A DNA stretch of 64,000 bases from Novosphingobium sp. (GCF_019748365.1 NZ_JAIEPN010000040.1:1-64000), one strand, 5' to 3'; positions 37,071 to 45,632 are shown, numbered from the stretch's first letter. Numbers and translations: made by a program. The notes: generated from the sequence alone by a model not told the origin.

Positions 37071-37498
37071 GCGTTCCGCCACACGGTCTCTATGGTGCGC
37101 CGATTGCCATGCCTTGGCAGACAATTCTCGCCGACCTCGCACTGATCCTGTTCCTGATGACAGCTGCCGCACTCGCCTCGGCGCCGAATGGCCCATTGCT
37201 GCCGAGCGCACCGAAGGCTCCGCCGCAAGCGCCCTCCGCGCGAGGTGAGCCGGTCGGAGTCTGGCGCGAAGGGCCGGGCATGCCCAAGCTGGCCGAATGG
37301 CTGGCCCAGCAGGCGCGCGACCCGCGGCTGAGGGTCTCGATCCTGGTGCGTCATGTGCAAGGCCATGAAGCCGCCGCATTCGCCCGCACGCAGGCATTGG
37401 TGGCAGCGGCCGGACCGCGCGGCGCGTCTGCCCGGATCGTGATCGAGCCGGGGCGGGAGGATGCCGCGAGCGTCGTCCTTGCCTATGACGCCGAGTGA
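37067..37498 (+). CDS. short ExbD/TolR/MotB-like partner (143 aa; single N-terminal TM with Asp)
   Basis: ATGA overlap with the ExbB-like gene; TM MPWQTILADLALILFLMTAAALASA; C-terminus VSILVRHVQGHEAAAFARTQALVAAAGPRGASARIVIEPG. ATG 37067 inside the longer ORF 36251-37498. Confidence 0.7.
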   Translation: MSVPPHGLYGAPIAMPWQTILADLALILFLMTAAALASAPNGPLLPSAPKAPPQAPSARGEPVGVWREGPGMPKLAEWLAQQARDPRLRVSILVRHVQGHEAAAFARTQALVAAAGPRGASARIVIEPGREDAASVVLAYDAE

Positions 37499-37500
37499 GG

Positions 37501-37516
37501 TGGCACAATGATTGCA
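37501..37516 (+). promoter_or_regulatory. sigma-54 (-24/-12) promoter of flgA
   Basis: TGGCACAATGATTGCA, correct GG/GC spacing, about 38 nt upstream of the flgA ATG. Confidence 0.85.
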
Positions 37517-37553
37517 GTGCGGCGGTTGCCTCCTTTTACGAAAGCGCTGTGCC

Positions 37554-38060
37554 ATGCCTGCTTTTCGCCACTATCTCTCTCTTGCGCTGTCGCTCGCCCC
37601 GCTGCCGGCCTTTGCCGCGCCGCTCACCGATCTGGCCGCGATCGACCGCGCCGTAGCGGCCTTCACCGGGCAGCAGATCGGCGTGCCGGGCGGCGCAGCG
37701 CAGCCGGTGGATCGGCGGCTCCGCCTTGTGGCCTGCAATGCCCCGCTGGCGCTTTCCTGGTATGGCAATGCGCAGACGAGCGTGCTGGTGCGCTGCCCCG
37801 ATGCGGGCGGCTGGCGCGTGTTCGTGCCGGTGAGTGCGGAGCGGGCCGTGCCAACAGTCGCTCCCGCCGTGATGGCCGTGGCGCGCGGCGAGGGCGTGAC
37901 GGTCATGGTCTCGGGCGCAGGCTTCTCGGTCTCGCAGCCGGGCGAAGCGCTCGATGCAGGAGCGGTGGGCGCGTGGATCCGCGTGAAGACCGCCGCGAAG
38001 GCCGATCCGCTGCGCGCCCGCGTGGTGCGCCCCGGACTGGTCGAATTGCCGGTGGACTAG
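37554..38060 (+). CDS. flgA: flagellar P-ring assembly chaperone FlgA
   Basis: Signal peptide; C-terminal SAF-like GVTVMVSGAGFSVSQPGEALDAGAVGAWIRVKT...RARVVRPGLVELPVD. Confidence 0.85.
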   Translation: MPAFRHYLSLALSLAPLPAFAAPLTDLAAIDRAVAAFTGQQIGVPGGAAQPVDRRLRLVACNAPLALSWYGNAQTSVLVRCPDAGGWRVFVPVSAERAVPTVAPAVMAVARGEGVTVMVSGAGFSVSQPGEALDAGAVGAWIRVKTAAKADPLRARVVRPGLVELPVD

Positions 38061-38103
38061 AGCCTGTCCTGATGAGGTGGAGGCCTCATCAGGACAGGCT
38101 CTA
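38058..38103. repeat. 46-bp perfect palindrome built from the terminal repeat seen at 1745-2015
   Basis: tagagcctgtcctgatgagg-tggagg-cctcatcaggacaggctcta (20-bp arms, 6-nt loop). Confidence 0.95.
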
Positions 38104-38112
38104 AGGCCGCAA

Positions 38113-38160
38113 CCGGCAAATCCTTGCGGCCTGCTGCCGTTTGCGGCAAATTATTTCCGC
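38113..38160 (+). promoter_or_regulatory. candidate regulatory motifs upstream of flgM (CCGGCAAATCCTTGCGG and GCGGCAAATTATTTCCGC)
   Basis: Same pair type occurs at 36300-36340. Confidence 0.4.
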
Positions 38161-38221
38161 CCCCGCTTAAACTCCGTCTGCATACACCGTACTAGTTTGC
38201 AGGAAACGCGAGGAGCGGACC

Positions 38222-38527
38222 ATGTCATCCTTTGAAATCGGTGCACCACGCCCGGTCAGCGCGGTGCAGGTCACTACAGTTGGGACCGGCAGCAAGCCTG
38301 TCCAGACCGAAACCACGTCTGAAACGCAGAAGGCTCCGGCCCAGGCTGCTGCTGCCGCGCCGCAGGTGGAAACCAGCGATGCGGTGAAGGCAGGCGCCGC
38401 CCCGGTCGATCAGGAGCGGGTCCAGACGATCCGCCACGCCATCGAAAAAGGCACATACCCCGTGCTTCCGACCAAGATCGCCGATGCGATGATCGCGGCC
38501 GGGATGCTGCTGAGGACCCCCAAGTGA
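38222..38527 (+). CDS. flgM: anti-sigma-28 factor FlgM
   Basis: VDQERVQTIRHAIEKGTYPVLPTKIADAMIAAGMLL. Confidence 0.9.
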   Translation: MSSFEIGAPRPVSAVQVTTVGTGSKPVQTETTSETQKAPAQAAAAAPQVETSDAVKAGAAPVDQERVQTIRHAIEKGTYPVLPTKIADAMIAAGMLLRTPK

Positions 38528-38889
38528 GCGCTGCCATGAACACCGTCGAGCCGATCCGCCGCCCCACGCAGCTGCGCGATACCTTGCGGCAGATGCTGGC
38601 CGTTCTGGAAGACGAGCGGCAGGCGCTTGCCGGGCTCGACGTCGACGCGATCATGGGCTGCGCGGTGGACAAGAATGCCCTGTGCGGCCGGCTCGATACG
38701 ACTGCGCCCGAAGCCATCGACGAGGAATGCCGCGGGCTTTTGGAGGCCGCGCGCCGTGTGAACGAGGCAAATCGCCGCGTGCGCAACCTGATTGCGGCCA
38801 ATGTCTCCGCGCGTCTCGATGCGCTGACCGGCCAGCCGGCGCTCTACCGGGCGCAGGCCCCGCATGCCCGGATCGGCCGCGCGCGCTGA
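38524..38889 (+). CDS. flgN: flagellar chaperone FlgN
   Basis: LRDTLRQMLAVLEDERQALAGLDVDAIMGCAVDKNALCGRL; follows flgM. Confidence 0.75.
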   Translation: MSAAMNTVEPIRRPTQLRDTLRQMLAVLEDERQALAGLDVDAIMGCAVDKNALCGRLDTTAPEAIDEECRGLLEAARRVNEANRRVRNLIAANVSARLDALTGQPALYRAQAPHARIGRAR

Positions 38890-38891
38890 TT

Positions 38892-38907
38892 TGGCACGCT
38901 GCTTGCT
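38892..38907 (+). promoter_or_regulatory. sigma-54 (-24/-12) promoter upstream of the transglycosylase-flhA-fliA genes
   Basis: TGGCACGCTGCTTGCT, full match to TGGCACG-N4-TTGCW. Confidence 0.9.
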
Positions 38908-38954
38908 GATGCCCTTCTGGCCCCCGCTTGGCGGAGGCTTGGAAAGGGACCCAA

Positions 38955-39761
38955 GTGAGCGAACCTGCAACGATTGCTGCATCGCCAGTACCGCGCCCCG
39001 CGCCCGATGTGCGGGGCGCGATTGCGCGTGCGGCGGCGGCGACCGGCACCGACTTTTCGTATCTGATGGCGCAGGCGCGGCTGGAATCCGGTCTGAACCC
39101 GCAGGCACGTGCAGCGACTTCGAGCGCGACGGGGCTCTATCAGTTTACCGGGCAGACCTGGCTTTCGATGCTGGACAAGCATGGCGCGGCCTATGGGCTT
39201 CCCGGCGGGAGCGACGCTGCCTCGCGCGGGCAGCTCCTCGCGCTGCGGTCGGACCCGGAGCTGTCCGCGCTGATGGCCGGGGAACTGGCGAACGACAACC
39301 GCGATTTCCTTTCCGGCATTCTCGGGCGCGATCCCGATCCGAGCGAACTCTACCTCGCGCACTTTCTGGGTGCGGAAGGGGCCGGTCGCTTCCTTGGCGC
39401 GCTCGGCAGCAATCCGGCGCAAAGCGCAGCAGCCTTGCTGCCCAAGGCGGCGGCGGCCAATCGCGGCGTGTTTTTTGGCGCTGGCGGTGCGCGCTCGGTG
39501 GGTGAGGTGATGGAGCTGCTGCGCGGGCGGATGGCGAGCGCCATGAACGCGCCGGATGCGCCGCTGCCGACTTATGCTGCGGCAACGCCGCAGGGAGGGC
39601 CGATCCAGCAGGCGTTCAACGCGGCGGCGAATGCGCCCGATGCACCGCCCGCGCGCTCGATGGCCGATACCTTGCGTGATGCCTTTGCGCTCGGCCAGCC
39701 CGGCGCCGCCCCGGCGCATGTCCGCGCGGCTTATGGCCAGCTGCGGGCACTGGGGGTCTGA
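38955..39761 (+). CDS. flagellum-associated lytic transglycosylase (SLT fold)
   Basis: DFSYLMAQARLESGLNPQARAATSSATGLYQFTGQTWLSMLDKHG; GTG 38955 preferred (ggaaaggg upstream) to TTG 38928. Confidence 0.88.
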   Translation: MSEPATIAASPVPRPAPDVRGAIARAAAATGTDFSYLMAQARLESGLNPQARAATSSATGLYQFTGQTWLSMLDKHGAAYGLPGGSDAASRGQLLALRSDPELSALMAGELANDNRDFLSGILGRDPDPSELYLAHFLGAEGAGRFLGALGSNPAQSAAALLPKAAAANRGVFFGAGGARSVGEVMELLRGRMASAMNAPDAPLPTYAAATPQGGPIQQAFNAAANAPDAPPARSMADTLRDAFALGQPGAAPAHVRAAYGQLRALGV

Positions 39762-39767
39762 CGCGCC

Positions 39768-41861
39768 ATGCTGAAACGCTTCGGCTCTCCCGGCGCATTG
39801 GCGCTGCCCGGCGGCATCCTGATCCTGATCGCGCTGATGATCATGCCGATCCCGGCGTTTCTGCTCGACGGGTTCTTCGTCCTCAATATCGCGCTTTCGG
39901 TCGCGATCCTGATGGCGGCGATGAATGCGCTGAAGCCGCTCGATTTCTCCTCGTTCCCTTCGGTGCTGCTCTTCGCCACCCTGCTGCGGCTGGCGCTCAA
40001 CGTGGCTTCCACGCGCATCGTGCTGGTCAATGGCCACGAAGGCGGCGCGGCGGCGGGGCATGTGATCGAAAGCTTCGGCGAATTCCTGATCGGCGGCAAT
40101 TTCGCGGTCGGCCTGTTTGTCTTCATGATCCTGATGATCATCAACCTGATGGTCGTGACCAAGGGCGCGGGGCGCGTTTCGGAAGTTTCGGCGCGCTTCA
40201 CCCTTGATGCCTTGCCGGGCAAGCAGATGGCCATCGACGCGGACTTGGCGGCGGGCCTGCTGACGGCGGACGAAGCCAAGGCGCGGCGCCGCGAAGTGGC
40301 GACCGAGGCCGATTTCTACGGCTCGATGGATGGTGCCAGCAAGTTCGTGAAGGGCGACGCGGTCGCTGCGCTGCTGATCCTTGGCGTCAATATCATCGCC
40401 GGTTTCTGCCTTGGCATGCTGAGCCATGGGCTGACCGCGCAGGAATCGGCGAGCCGCTACATCACGCTGGCGGTGGGCGATGCGCTGGTGGCGCAAGTGC
40501 CTTCGCTGCTGCTTTCGATTGCAGCGGCGGTGATCGTGACCCGCGTTTCGGATACCCGCGACCTTGCGGGGCAGATCGGCGGGCAGTTTGCCTCCCCCGG
40601 CACGTGGCTGCCGGTGGCGGTGATCCTCGGCGTGATCGGGATGATCCCGGCCATGCCGCAGATGGTGTTCATGCCCGCTGCCGCCATGGCCGGGTGGATC
40701 TGGTGGAGCCTGAGAAAGCGCGAGGCCCGGCTTGCCGTGCCGCCGCCAGTGGTGGTGGAGCAGGTCGATCCGGCGAAGATCACGCTGGAGGAGGTTTCCG
40801 ACCACACGCTCGTGACCATCGAACTGGGCTATGGTCTGGTGCATCTCGTCGACGAGAAGCGCGGGGCGCCGCTGGTTGCGCGGATCACCGGCGTGCGCAA
40901 GCAGCTTTCGCAGAGCTTCGGCTTCGTGGTGCCGCAGTTCCGCGTGCGCGACAGTCTGGACCTGATGCCCGATGCCTATCGCATCGTGCTGGGCGGCGTG
41001 GCGCTGGGCGGGGCGAGCATCAAGGCAGAGAAAGTGCTCGCCATCGATGCGGGCGAGGCCAACCCGGATCATTCCCTGCGCGGCGAGGCGACCGTGGACC
41101 CGAGCTTCGGCTGCCCGGCGATCTGGATCGAACCGGGGCAGCGCGACCATGCGATTGCCGAAGGGTTCCTGACTGTGGACGCCTCCACGGTTGTCGCCAC
41201 CCATCTCAACCAGGTGCTCGGCGAACGGCCGCAGGCGCTGCTTGGCCCGGATGAAGTCCGCGCGATCCTTGATGGCGTGCGGGATCGTGCGCCGGGGCTG
41301 GTGGAGACCGTCCATCCGCAGCCGATCACGCTGGGCGCGATGACGCGGCTGTTCCACGCGCTGCTGGAAGACGGGGTGAGCATCGCGCATCCGCTGCCGA
41401 TCCTTTCCGCGCTGGCCGAAGCGGTGCTGCAGACCAATGACCACGACAAGCTGGTCGATCTGGTGCGCGCGTCGCTCGGCGGGCTGCTGGTTTCGCGCAT
41501 CTGCGGGCCGAATGAACGGCTGGCGGTGCTGACGCTGGATGGCGCCCTGGAGCAGATGATCGTGGGCGGGATGCACGATCCCGTGACCGGACAGCCGGTG
41601 ATCGAGCCCGATCTCGCGCGTTCCATCGGCGAGCGGATTGCCGCGATCATTGCCGAGCGCGGGCCTGCCGCTGCCCCGGTTGCCCTCATCGTCCAGCCGC
41701 GCGCCCGCCGCGCCCTTGCCGCGCTGCTGCGCCAGCGTGCGCCGCAATGCGCGGTGCTTTCGATTTCCGAACTGCCGCCCAGCCAGCCGATCGAAGTGAT
41801 CGAGGTGGTGGGCGGAAACCCTGACCAGATGGACTCCGGCCCACAGGATCTTGCCGCATGA
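39768..41861 (+). CDS. flhA: flagellar export protein FlhA
   Basis: FVLNIALSVAILMAAMNALKPLDFSSFPSVLLFATLLRLALNVASTRIVLVNGHEG; KGDAVAALLILGVNIIAGF. Confidence 0.97.
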   Translation: MLKRFGSPGALALPGGILILIALMIMPIPAFLLDGFFVLNIALSVAILMAAMNALKPLDFSSFPSVLLFATLLRLALNVASTRIVLVNGHEGGAAAGHVIESFGEFLIGGNFAVGLFVFMILMIINLMVVTKGAGRVSEVSARFTLDALPGKQMAIDADLAAGLLTADEAKARRREVATEADFYGSMDGASKFVKGDAVAALLILGVNIIAGFCLGMLSHGLTAQESASRYITLAVGDALVAQVPSLLLSIAAAVIVTRVSDTRDLAGQIGGQFASPGTWLPVAVILGVIGMIPAMPQMVFMPAAAMAGWIWWSLRKREARLAVPPPVVVEQVDPAKITLEEVSDHTLVTIELGYGLVHLVDEKRGAPLVARITGVRKQLSQSFGFVVPQFRVRDSLDLMPDAYRIVLGGVALGGASIKAEKVLAIDAGEANPDHSLRGEATVDPSFGCPAIWIEPGQRDHAIAEGFLTVDASTVVATHLNQVLGERPQALLGPDEVRAILDGVRDRAPGLVETVHPQPITLGAMTRLFHALLEDGVSIAHPLPILSALAEAVLQTNDHDKLVDLVRASLGGLLVSRICGPNERLAVLTLDGALEQMIVGGMHDPVTGQPVIEPDLARSIGERIAAIIAERGPAAAPVALIVQPRARRALAALLRQRAPQCAVLSISELPPSQPIEVIEVVGGNPDQMDSGPQDLAA

Positions 41862-42589
41862 ACCATGATCACCGCAGCTTTGCCGCCGCGCGCGCCTATC
41901 AGGGCGGGACGGCGGACCGCATCCGCCGCTTCCTGCCGATGGTGCGCCGCCTTGCCTGGCACGTCCACGGATCGGGCCGGGCGGGCATCGAAGTCGAAGA
42001 CCTCGTGCAGGCCGGGCTCGTCGCGCTCACCGAATGCGCGCAGAAGCACAATGCGCCGACCGAGGACGGCTTTGCCGCCTATGCCAAGCTGCGCGTGCGC
42101 GGCGCGATGGTCGATCTGGTGCGGCGCTCCACCCCGCTATCGCGCAGCGCGAGCGACCGGCGCAAGCTGCTGGCGGGCGCGGCGCAGACCCTCACCGCCA
42201 CGCTGGGCCGCGCGCCGAGCGAGGACGAACTCGCCGAAGCGATGGGCATGACCACCGCCGGCTTAAGCGAACTGCGCGCCTCGAGCGAGCCGATGCGCTT
42301 CGAGCCCATCGACGATACCTATTCGGACAGCGACATGGCCTTCGCCGACGACCGGCCGGACAGCTTCGAACTGCTGGCCGACGAGCAATCGCGGACGCAA
42401 GTGGTGGCGGCGATTGCCGGCCTGCCGGAGCGGCTGCAGCGGGTGATCCAGCTCTATTTCGTGGAGGAACTGAACCTGGCGGAAATCGCCGAAGTGCTGT
42501 CGGTCAGCGTGCCGCGTGTGCACCAGCTGAAGGCGCAGGCATTGGACAAACTGCGCAGCGCGCTTGGGGATGAGTTTGATGTGCTTTAG
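41858..42589 (+). CDS. fliA: RNA polymerase sigma factor FliA (sigma-28)
   Basis: RFLPMVRRLAWHVHGSGRAGIEVEDLVQAGLVALTECAQ; C-terminal LPERLQRVIQLYFVEELNLAEIAEVLSVSVPRVHQLKAQALDKLRSAL. Confidence 0.95.
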   Translation: MNHDHRSFAAARAYQGGTADRIRRFLPMVRRLAWHVHGSGRAGIEVEDLVQAGLVALTECAQKHNAPTEDGFAAYAKLRVRGAMVDLVRRSTPLSRSASDRRKLLAGAAQTLTATLGRAPSEDELAEAMGMTTAGLSELRASSEPMRFEPIDDTYSDSDMAFADDRPDSFELLADEQSRTQVVAAIAGLPERLQRVIQLYFVEELNLAEIAEVLSVSVPRVHQLKAQALDKLRSALGDEFDVL

Positions 42590-42692
42590 GGGGGTGAGGG
42601 CTGCTTTTGGTGGACTGCCAAACTAGGTTCAACGACCGAGATCGGGGGGAACGGAAAGTCCGGATGCACCTACACCGTTATCCGTTTCACTA

Positions 42693-43139
42693 TCAACGCG
42701 TGGCCAATAGCGAACCTATCGCTAGCAGTATGACCCAAAGCGCAATAAGTGCCGACGGCATTCCATGCGCGAACCAGTACTTCACGCCATCCTCCGTCGG
42801 ATAGTCGCCGTAATATATTTTGTACACGGGGTCATGAAGCAAATAATTGCTTTTTAGGCGCTTGATGCCTTGCACTATCCTGCGAGTGTAGGTGATGAAA
42901 ACGAGCCCAAGGCATAACCCAAAGAATGCAATTATCGGCGGAATGAACCGCATAATTTCATCTGGTGGAGCTTGAGTGATTCTAGAAGAGAGAAAGTAAC
43001 CGCCTCCTAGGATAGCGTTGAAGGCCATGAAGCCTTGAAGGCGGGAGTGCAGTAGCGCATCCGCGTCCTTGTGGATGTCCCAAGCCCAACGAATCGTATC
43101 GTTTGTTGAACCCGCTTCCGGTTCAGGCACTTCCGTCAT
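42693..43139 (-). CDS. hypothetical membrane protein (about 3 TM)
   Basis: 148 aa with three hydrophobic segments, in a visibly AT-richer patch. Confidence 0.6.
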   Translation of the reverse strand: MTEVPEPEAGSTNDTIRWAWDIHKDADALLHSRLQGFMAFNAILGGGYFLSSRITQAPPDEIMRFIPPIIAFFGLCLGLVFITYTRRIVQGIKRLKSNYLLHDPVYKIYYGDYPTEDGVKYWFAHGMPSALIALWVILLAIGSLLATR

Positions 43140-43421
43140 GACCCCTCCCTCACAGTCGACAGCGGGGACATTCTTGGTGATCTAGCACCTTTGTGTCAAA
43201 TTCTGTCGGTGAAGTGGGCTCAATGGCGGGTATTGAGTTGATCGCCGATATTCCGCTTTCACCGACTAATGCTGAGTAGCTGCCAAAATTACAGCGGATC
43301 CGATGGGTTCTCCCAAGTCCCTCGCCAAATCCGGGATGAGCTGCGACAAAGGCCTTTAGCATTTGTGCCACTTGCACCCGATCCTCCTCCGGCTTAATCG
43401 CGCGGTTAAAGGAGAGATGCC

Positions 43422-44207
43422 ATGAAGATCGAACAGGGTATGGCGGCCGTGGTGACCGGCGCGGCTTCGGGGCTGGGGCGGGCGACGGCTTATGCGCTCG
43501 CGGCGGCGGGGGCGAAGGTTGCGATTTTCGATGTGAATGATGAGGCGGGCGAGGAAGTCGCCAAGGCGATTGGCGGGCTGTTCTGCCATGTCGATATCAC
43601 CAGCGAGGAGTCGGTGGTCGAGGGCTTTGCCAAGGCGCGCGCCGCCCATGGGCAGGAGCGGATCACCGTCCACTGCGCGGTGGTGCACCGCAAGGGCAAG
43701 ACCGTGGGCCGCAACAAGGAGACGGGCGAGTTCACCCGGCTTTCGACCGAGGACTATGCCTTCGCCGCGAACGGCGTGCTGATCGCGAGCTACCGCGTGG
43801 CGAGCCTTTCGGCGCTGGGCATGGCGCATGCCGAGCCGCTTGAGGAAGATGGCGAACGCGGGACGATCATCCTGACGGGTTCGGTCGCGGCGCAGGATGC
43901 GCAGATCGGGCAGGTGGCTTATGGCTCGCTGAAGGCGGGCGTGGTTGGCCTCGTGCTGCCGATGGCGCGCGATCTGATGGACCTTGGCATCCGCGTGAAT
44001 GCGATCCTGCCGGGCATCTTCGATACGCCGCTGCTGGGCCGCGTGCCGGAAAAGGTGCGCGCGGGGCTGAACGCCTCGGTGCCGTTCCCCAAGCGGCTAG
44101 GGCTGCCGGAAGAGTTTGCCAGCCTGGCGATGGAACTGGTGCGTAATTCCTATTTCAATGCGCAGGCGATCCGGCTGGATGGCGGGATTCGGATGGCGCC
44201 GCGTTGA
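43422..44207 (+). CDS. short-chain dehydrogenase/reductase (SDR) family protein
   Basis: AAVVTGAASGLGRATAYALAAAGAKVAIFDVND; YGSLKAGVVGLVLPMARDL. Confidence 0.93.
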   Translation: MKIEQGMAAVVTGAASGLGRATAYALAAAGAKVAIFDVNDEAGEEVAKAIGGLFCHVDITSEESVVEGFAKARAAHGQERITVHCAVVHRKGKTVGRNKETGEFTRLSTEDYAFAANGVLIASYRVASLSALGMAHAEPLEEDGERGTIILTGSVAAQDAQIGQVAYGSLKAGVVGLVLPMARDLMDLGIRVNAILPGIFDTPLLGRVPEKVRAGLNASVPFPKRLGLPEEFASLAMELVRNSYFNAQAIRLDGGIRMAPR

Positions 44208-44212
44208 GGCAT

Positions 44213-44303
44213 CGTCGGCCCGTGCTTGACACGGGCCTTGGCTTTTCTTTGTTGGCGCTGCGCTGGGAGAAAAGCCTAGCCCCGTGTCAAGCACGGGGCG
44301 ACG
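44213..44303. repeat. nested inverted repeat between convergent genes (34-nt arms; each arm contains CCCGTG-CTTGA-CACGGG hairpin), likely bidirectional terminator
   Basis: Left 44213-44246 cgtcggcccgtgcttgacacgggccttggctttt; right 44270-44303 is its near-exact reverse complement. Confidence 0.8.
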
Positions 44304-44330
44304 TGTAGGGGGCGTTGGGGTTGTGAGTGC

Positions 44331-44939
44331 CTAGCCGGTCTTGATCGCGAGGAACGAGGCGGCGACGCCGAGCATGACCACGGCGAAGCCCCGGCGCACC
44401 CACTTGGTGCGGGCGGGGTCTGCCAGCCAGGCTTGCGCGCGGCTGCCGGCGAGCACGATGGCGAGGTGGATTGCGGTGGCAATGGCGGTGCTGACAAGCG
44501 CGAGGGTGAGCGCTTCGGTGAGGCCCAGCGTGCGGCCACCCAGAAACTCCGGCGCGACGACCACGAAGAACAGGTAGGCCTTCGGGTTCAAGAGGTTGAG
44601 CAGCGCGCCGGTGGCGAAGGCGCGGCGGGTGGCGGTGGGCGGCGGGGCCTTTTCCGCGCCGCGCCATGCCTCGATGGCGAGCCAGACCATCATCGCGGCG
44701 CCCGCAAGGCGCAGGCCATGGAGCAGCGCGGGCATGGCGGTCAGCAGGGTGGCAAGGCCGAGCGCGGCGAGCACGCCGTTGGCCAGCAGGCCAAGCGCTA
44801 CGCCGGCGACGGCGGAGAGGCCGCTGCGCTTGCCTTCGGTGGCGGCGAGGCCTGCGAGCCAGGCCATGTTCGGCCCGGGCGTCAGCTCGATCAGCAGGAC
44901 CGCGAGGGCAAAGCCGGTGAGGTTGAGTTCGCCTGCCAC
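44331..44939 (-). CDS. LysE family translocator
   Basis: ELTPGPNMAWLAGLAATEGKRSGLSAVAGVALGLL; LLNLLNPKAYLFFVVV. Confidence 0.92.
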   Translation of the reverse strand: MAGELNLTGFALAVLLIELTPGPNMAWLAGLAATEGKRSGLSAVAGVALGLLANGVLAALGLATLLTAMPALLHGLRLAGAAMMVWLAIEAWRGAEKAPPPTATRRAFATGALLNLLNPKAYLFFVVVAPEFLGGRTLGLTEALTLALVSTAIATAIHLAIVLAGSRAQAWLADPARTKWVRRGFAVVMLGVAASFLAIKTG

Positions 44940-45632
44940 CTAGACGGCGGTTCCCACCATGCGGCCGATGCCAGCGGTGATTGCCATGGCCAGCGCTCCC
45001 CAGACGACGACGCGCAGCACCGGCTTGCCCATCGCCGCGCCGCCCGCGCGTGCACCGAAGGCGCCGAGGAGGGCGAGGAAGAGGATCGAGCCGACCGCCG
45101 TGCCGGTCACCATGAGCCCCAGCGGCAGGAAGGCGGCCAGCAGCAGCGGCAGGAACGCGCCGCCGGTGAACATGGCGGCGGAGGCCATCGCGGCGAGGAC
45201 AGGCTGGGCGGCGGTCGTTTCGTTGAGGTGCAGCTCGTCGCGCGCGTGGGCGGCCAGCGCATCCTTGGCCATCATCTGGCGGGCGACTTCCTTGGCCGTC
45301 ACCGGATCGACGCCGCGTTCCTCGTAGATCGCGGCGAGCTCCGCGGCTTCGTGGACCGGATCGGCAGCGAGTTCGGCGCGTTCGCGCGCGAGGTCGGCGG
45401 CTTCGGTATCGGACTGGCTGGAGACCGAGACATATTCGCCCGCCGCCATCGACATCGCGCCCGCGACAAGGCCCGCCGCGCCCGCGACGAGCAGGGCCTG
45501 ACGCTCCGCGCCCGAGGCGGCGACGCCGAGGATCAGGCTGGCGGTGGAGACGATCCCGTCGTTCGCGCCGAGGACCGCAGCGCGCAGCCAGCCGATGCGG
45601 CTGACGAGGTGGCGTTCATCGTGGGGTCGCAT
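44940..45632 (-). CDS. VIT1/CCC1 family transporter
   Basis: LRAAVLGANDGIVSTASLILGVA; AGAMSMAAGEYVSVSSQSDTE. Confidence 0.95.
   Translation of the reverse strand: MRPHDERHLVSRIGWLRAAVLGANDGIVSTASLILGVAASGAERQALLVAGAAGLVAGAMSMAAGEYVSVSSQSDTEAADLARERAELAADPVHEAAELAAIYEERGVDPVTAKEVARQMMAKDALAAHARDELHLNETTAAQPVLAAMASAAMFTGGAFLPLLLAAFLPLGLMVTGTAVGSILFLALLGAFGARAGGAAMGKPVLRVVVWGALAMAITAGIGRMVGTAV

Noticed and set aside
38844-41747. 967-aa minus-strand ORF opposite the transglycosylase/flhA
   Set aside because: His/Arg/Gln-rich shadow ORF antisense to unmistakable FlhA.
43150-43377. 75-aa minus-strand ORF (MQVAQMLKAF...)
   Set aside because: No family resemblance, lies in the upstream region of the SDR gene; insufficient support.
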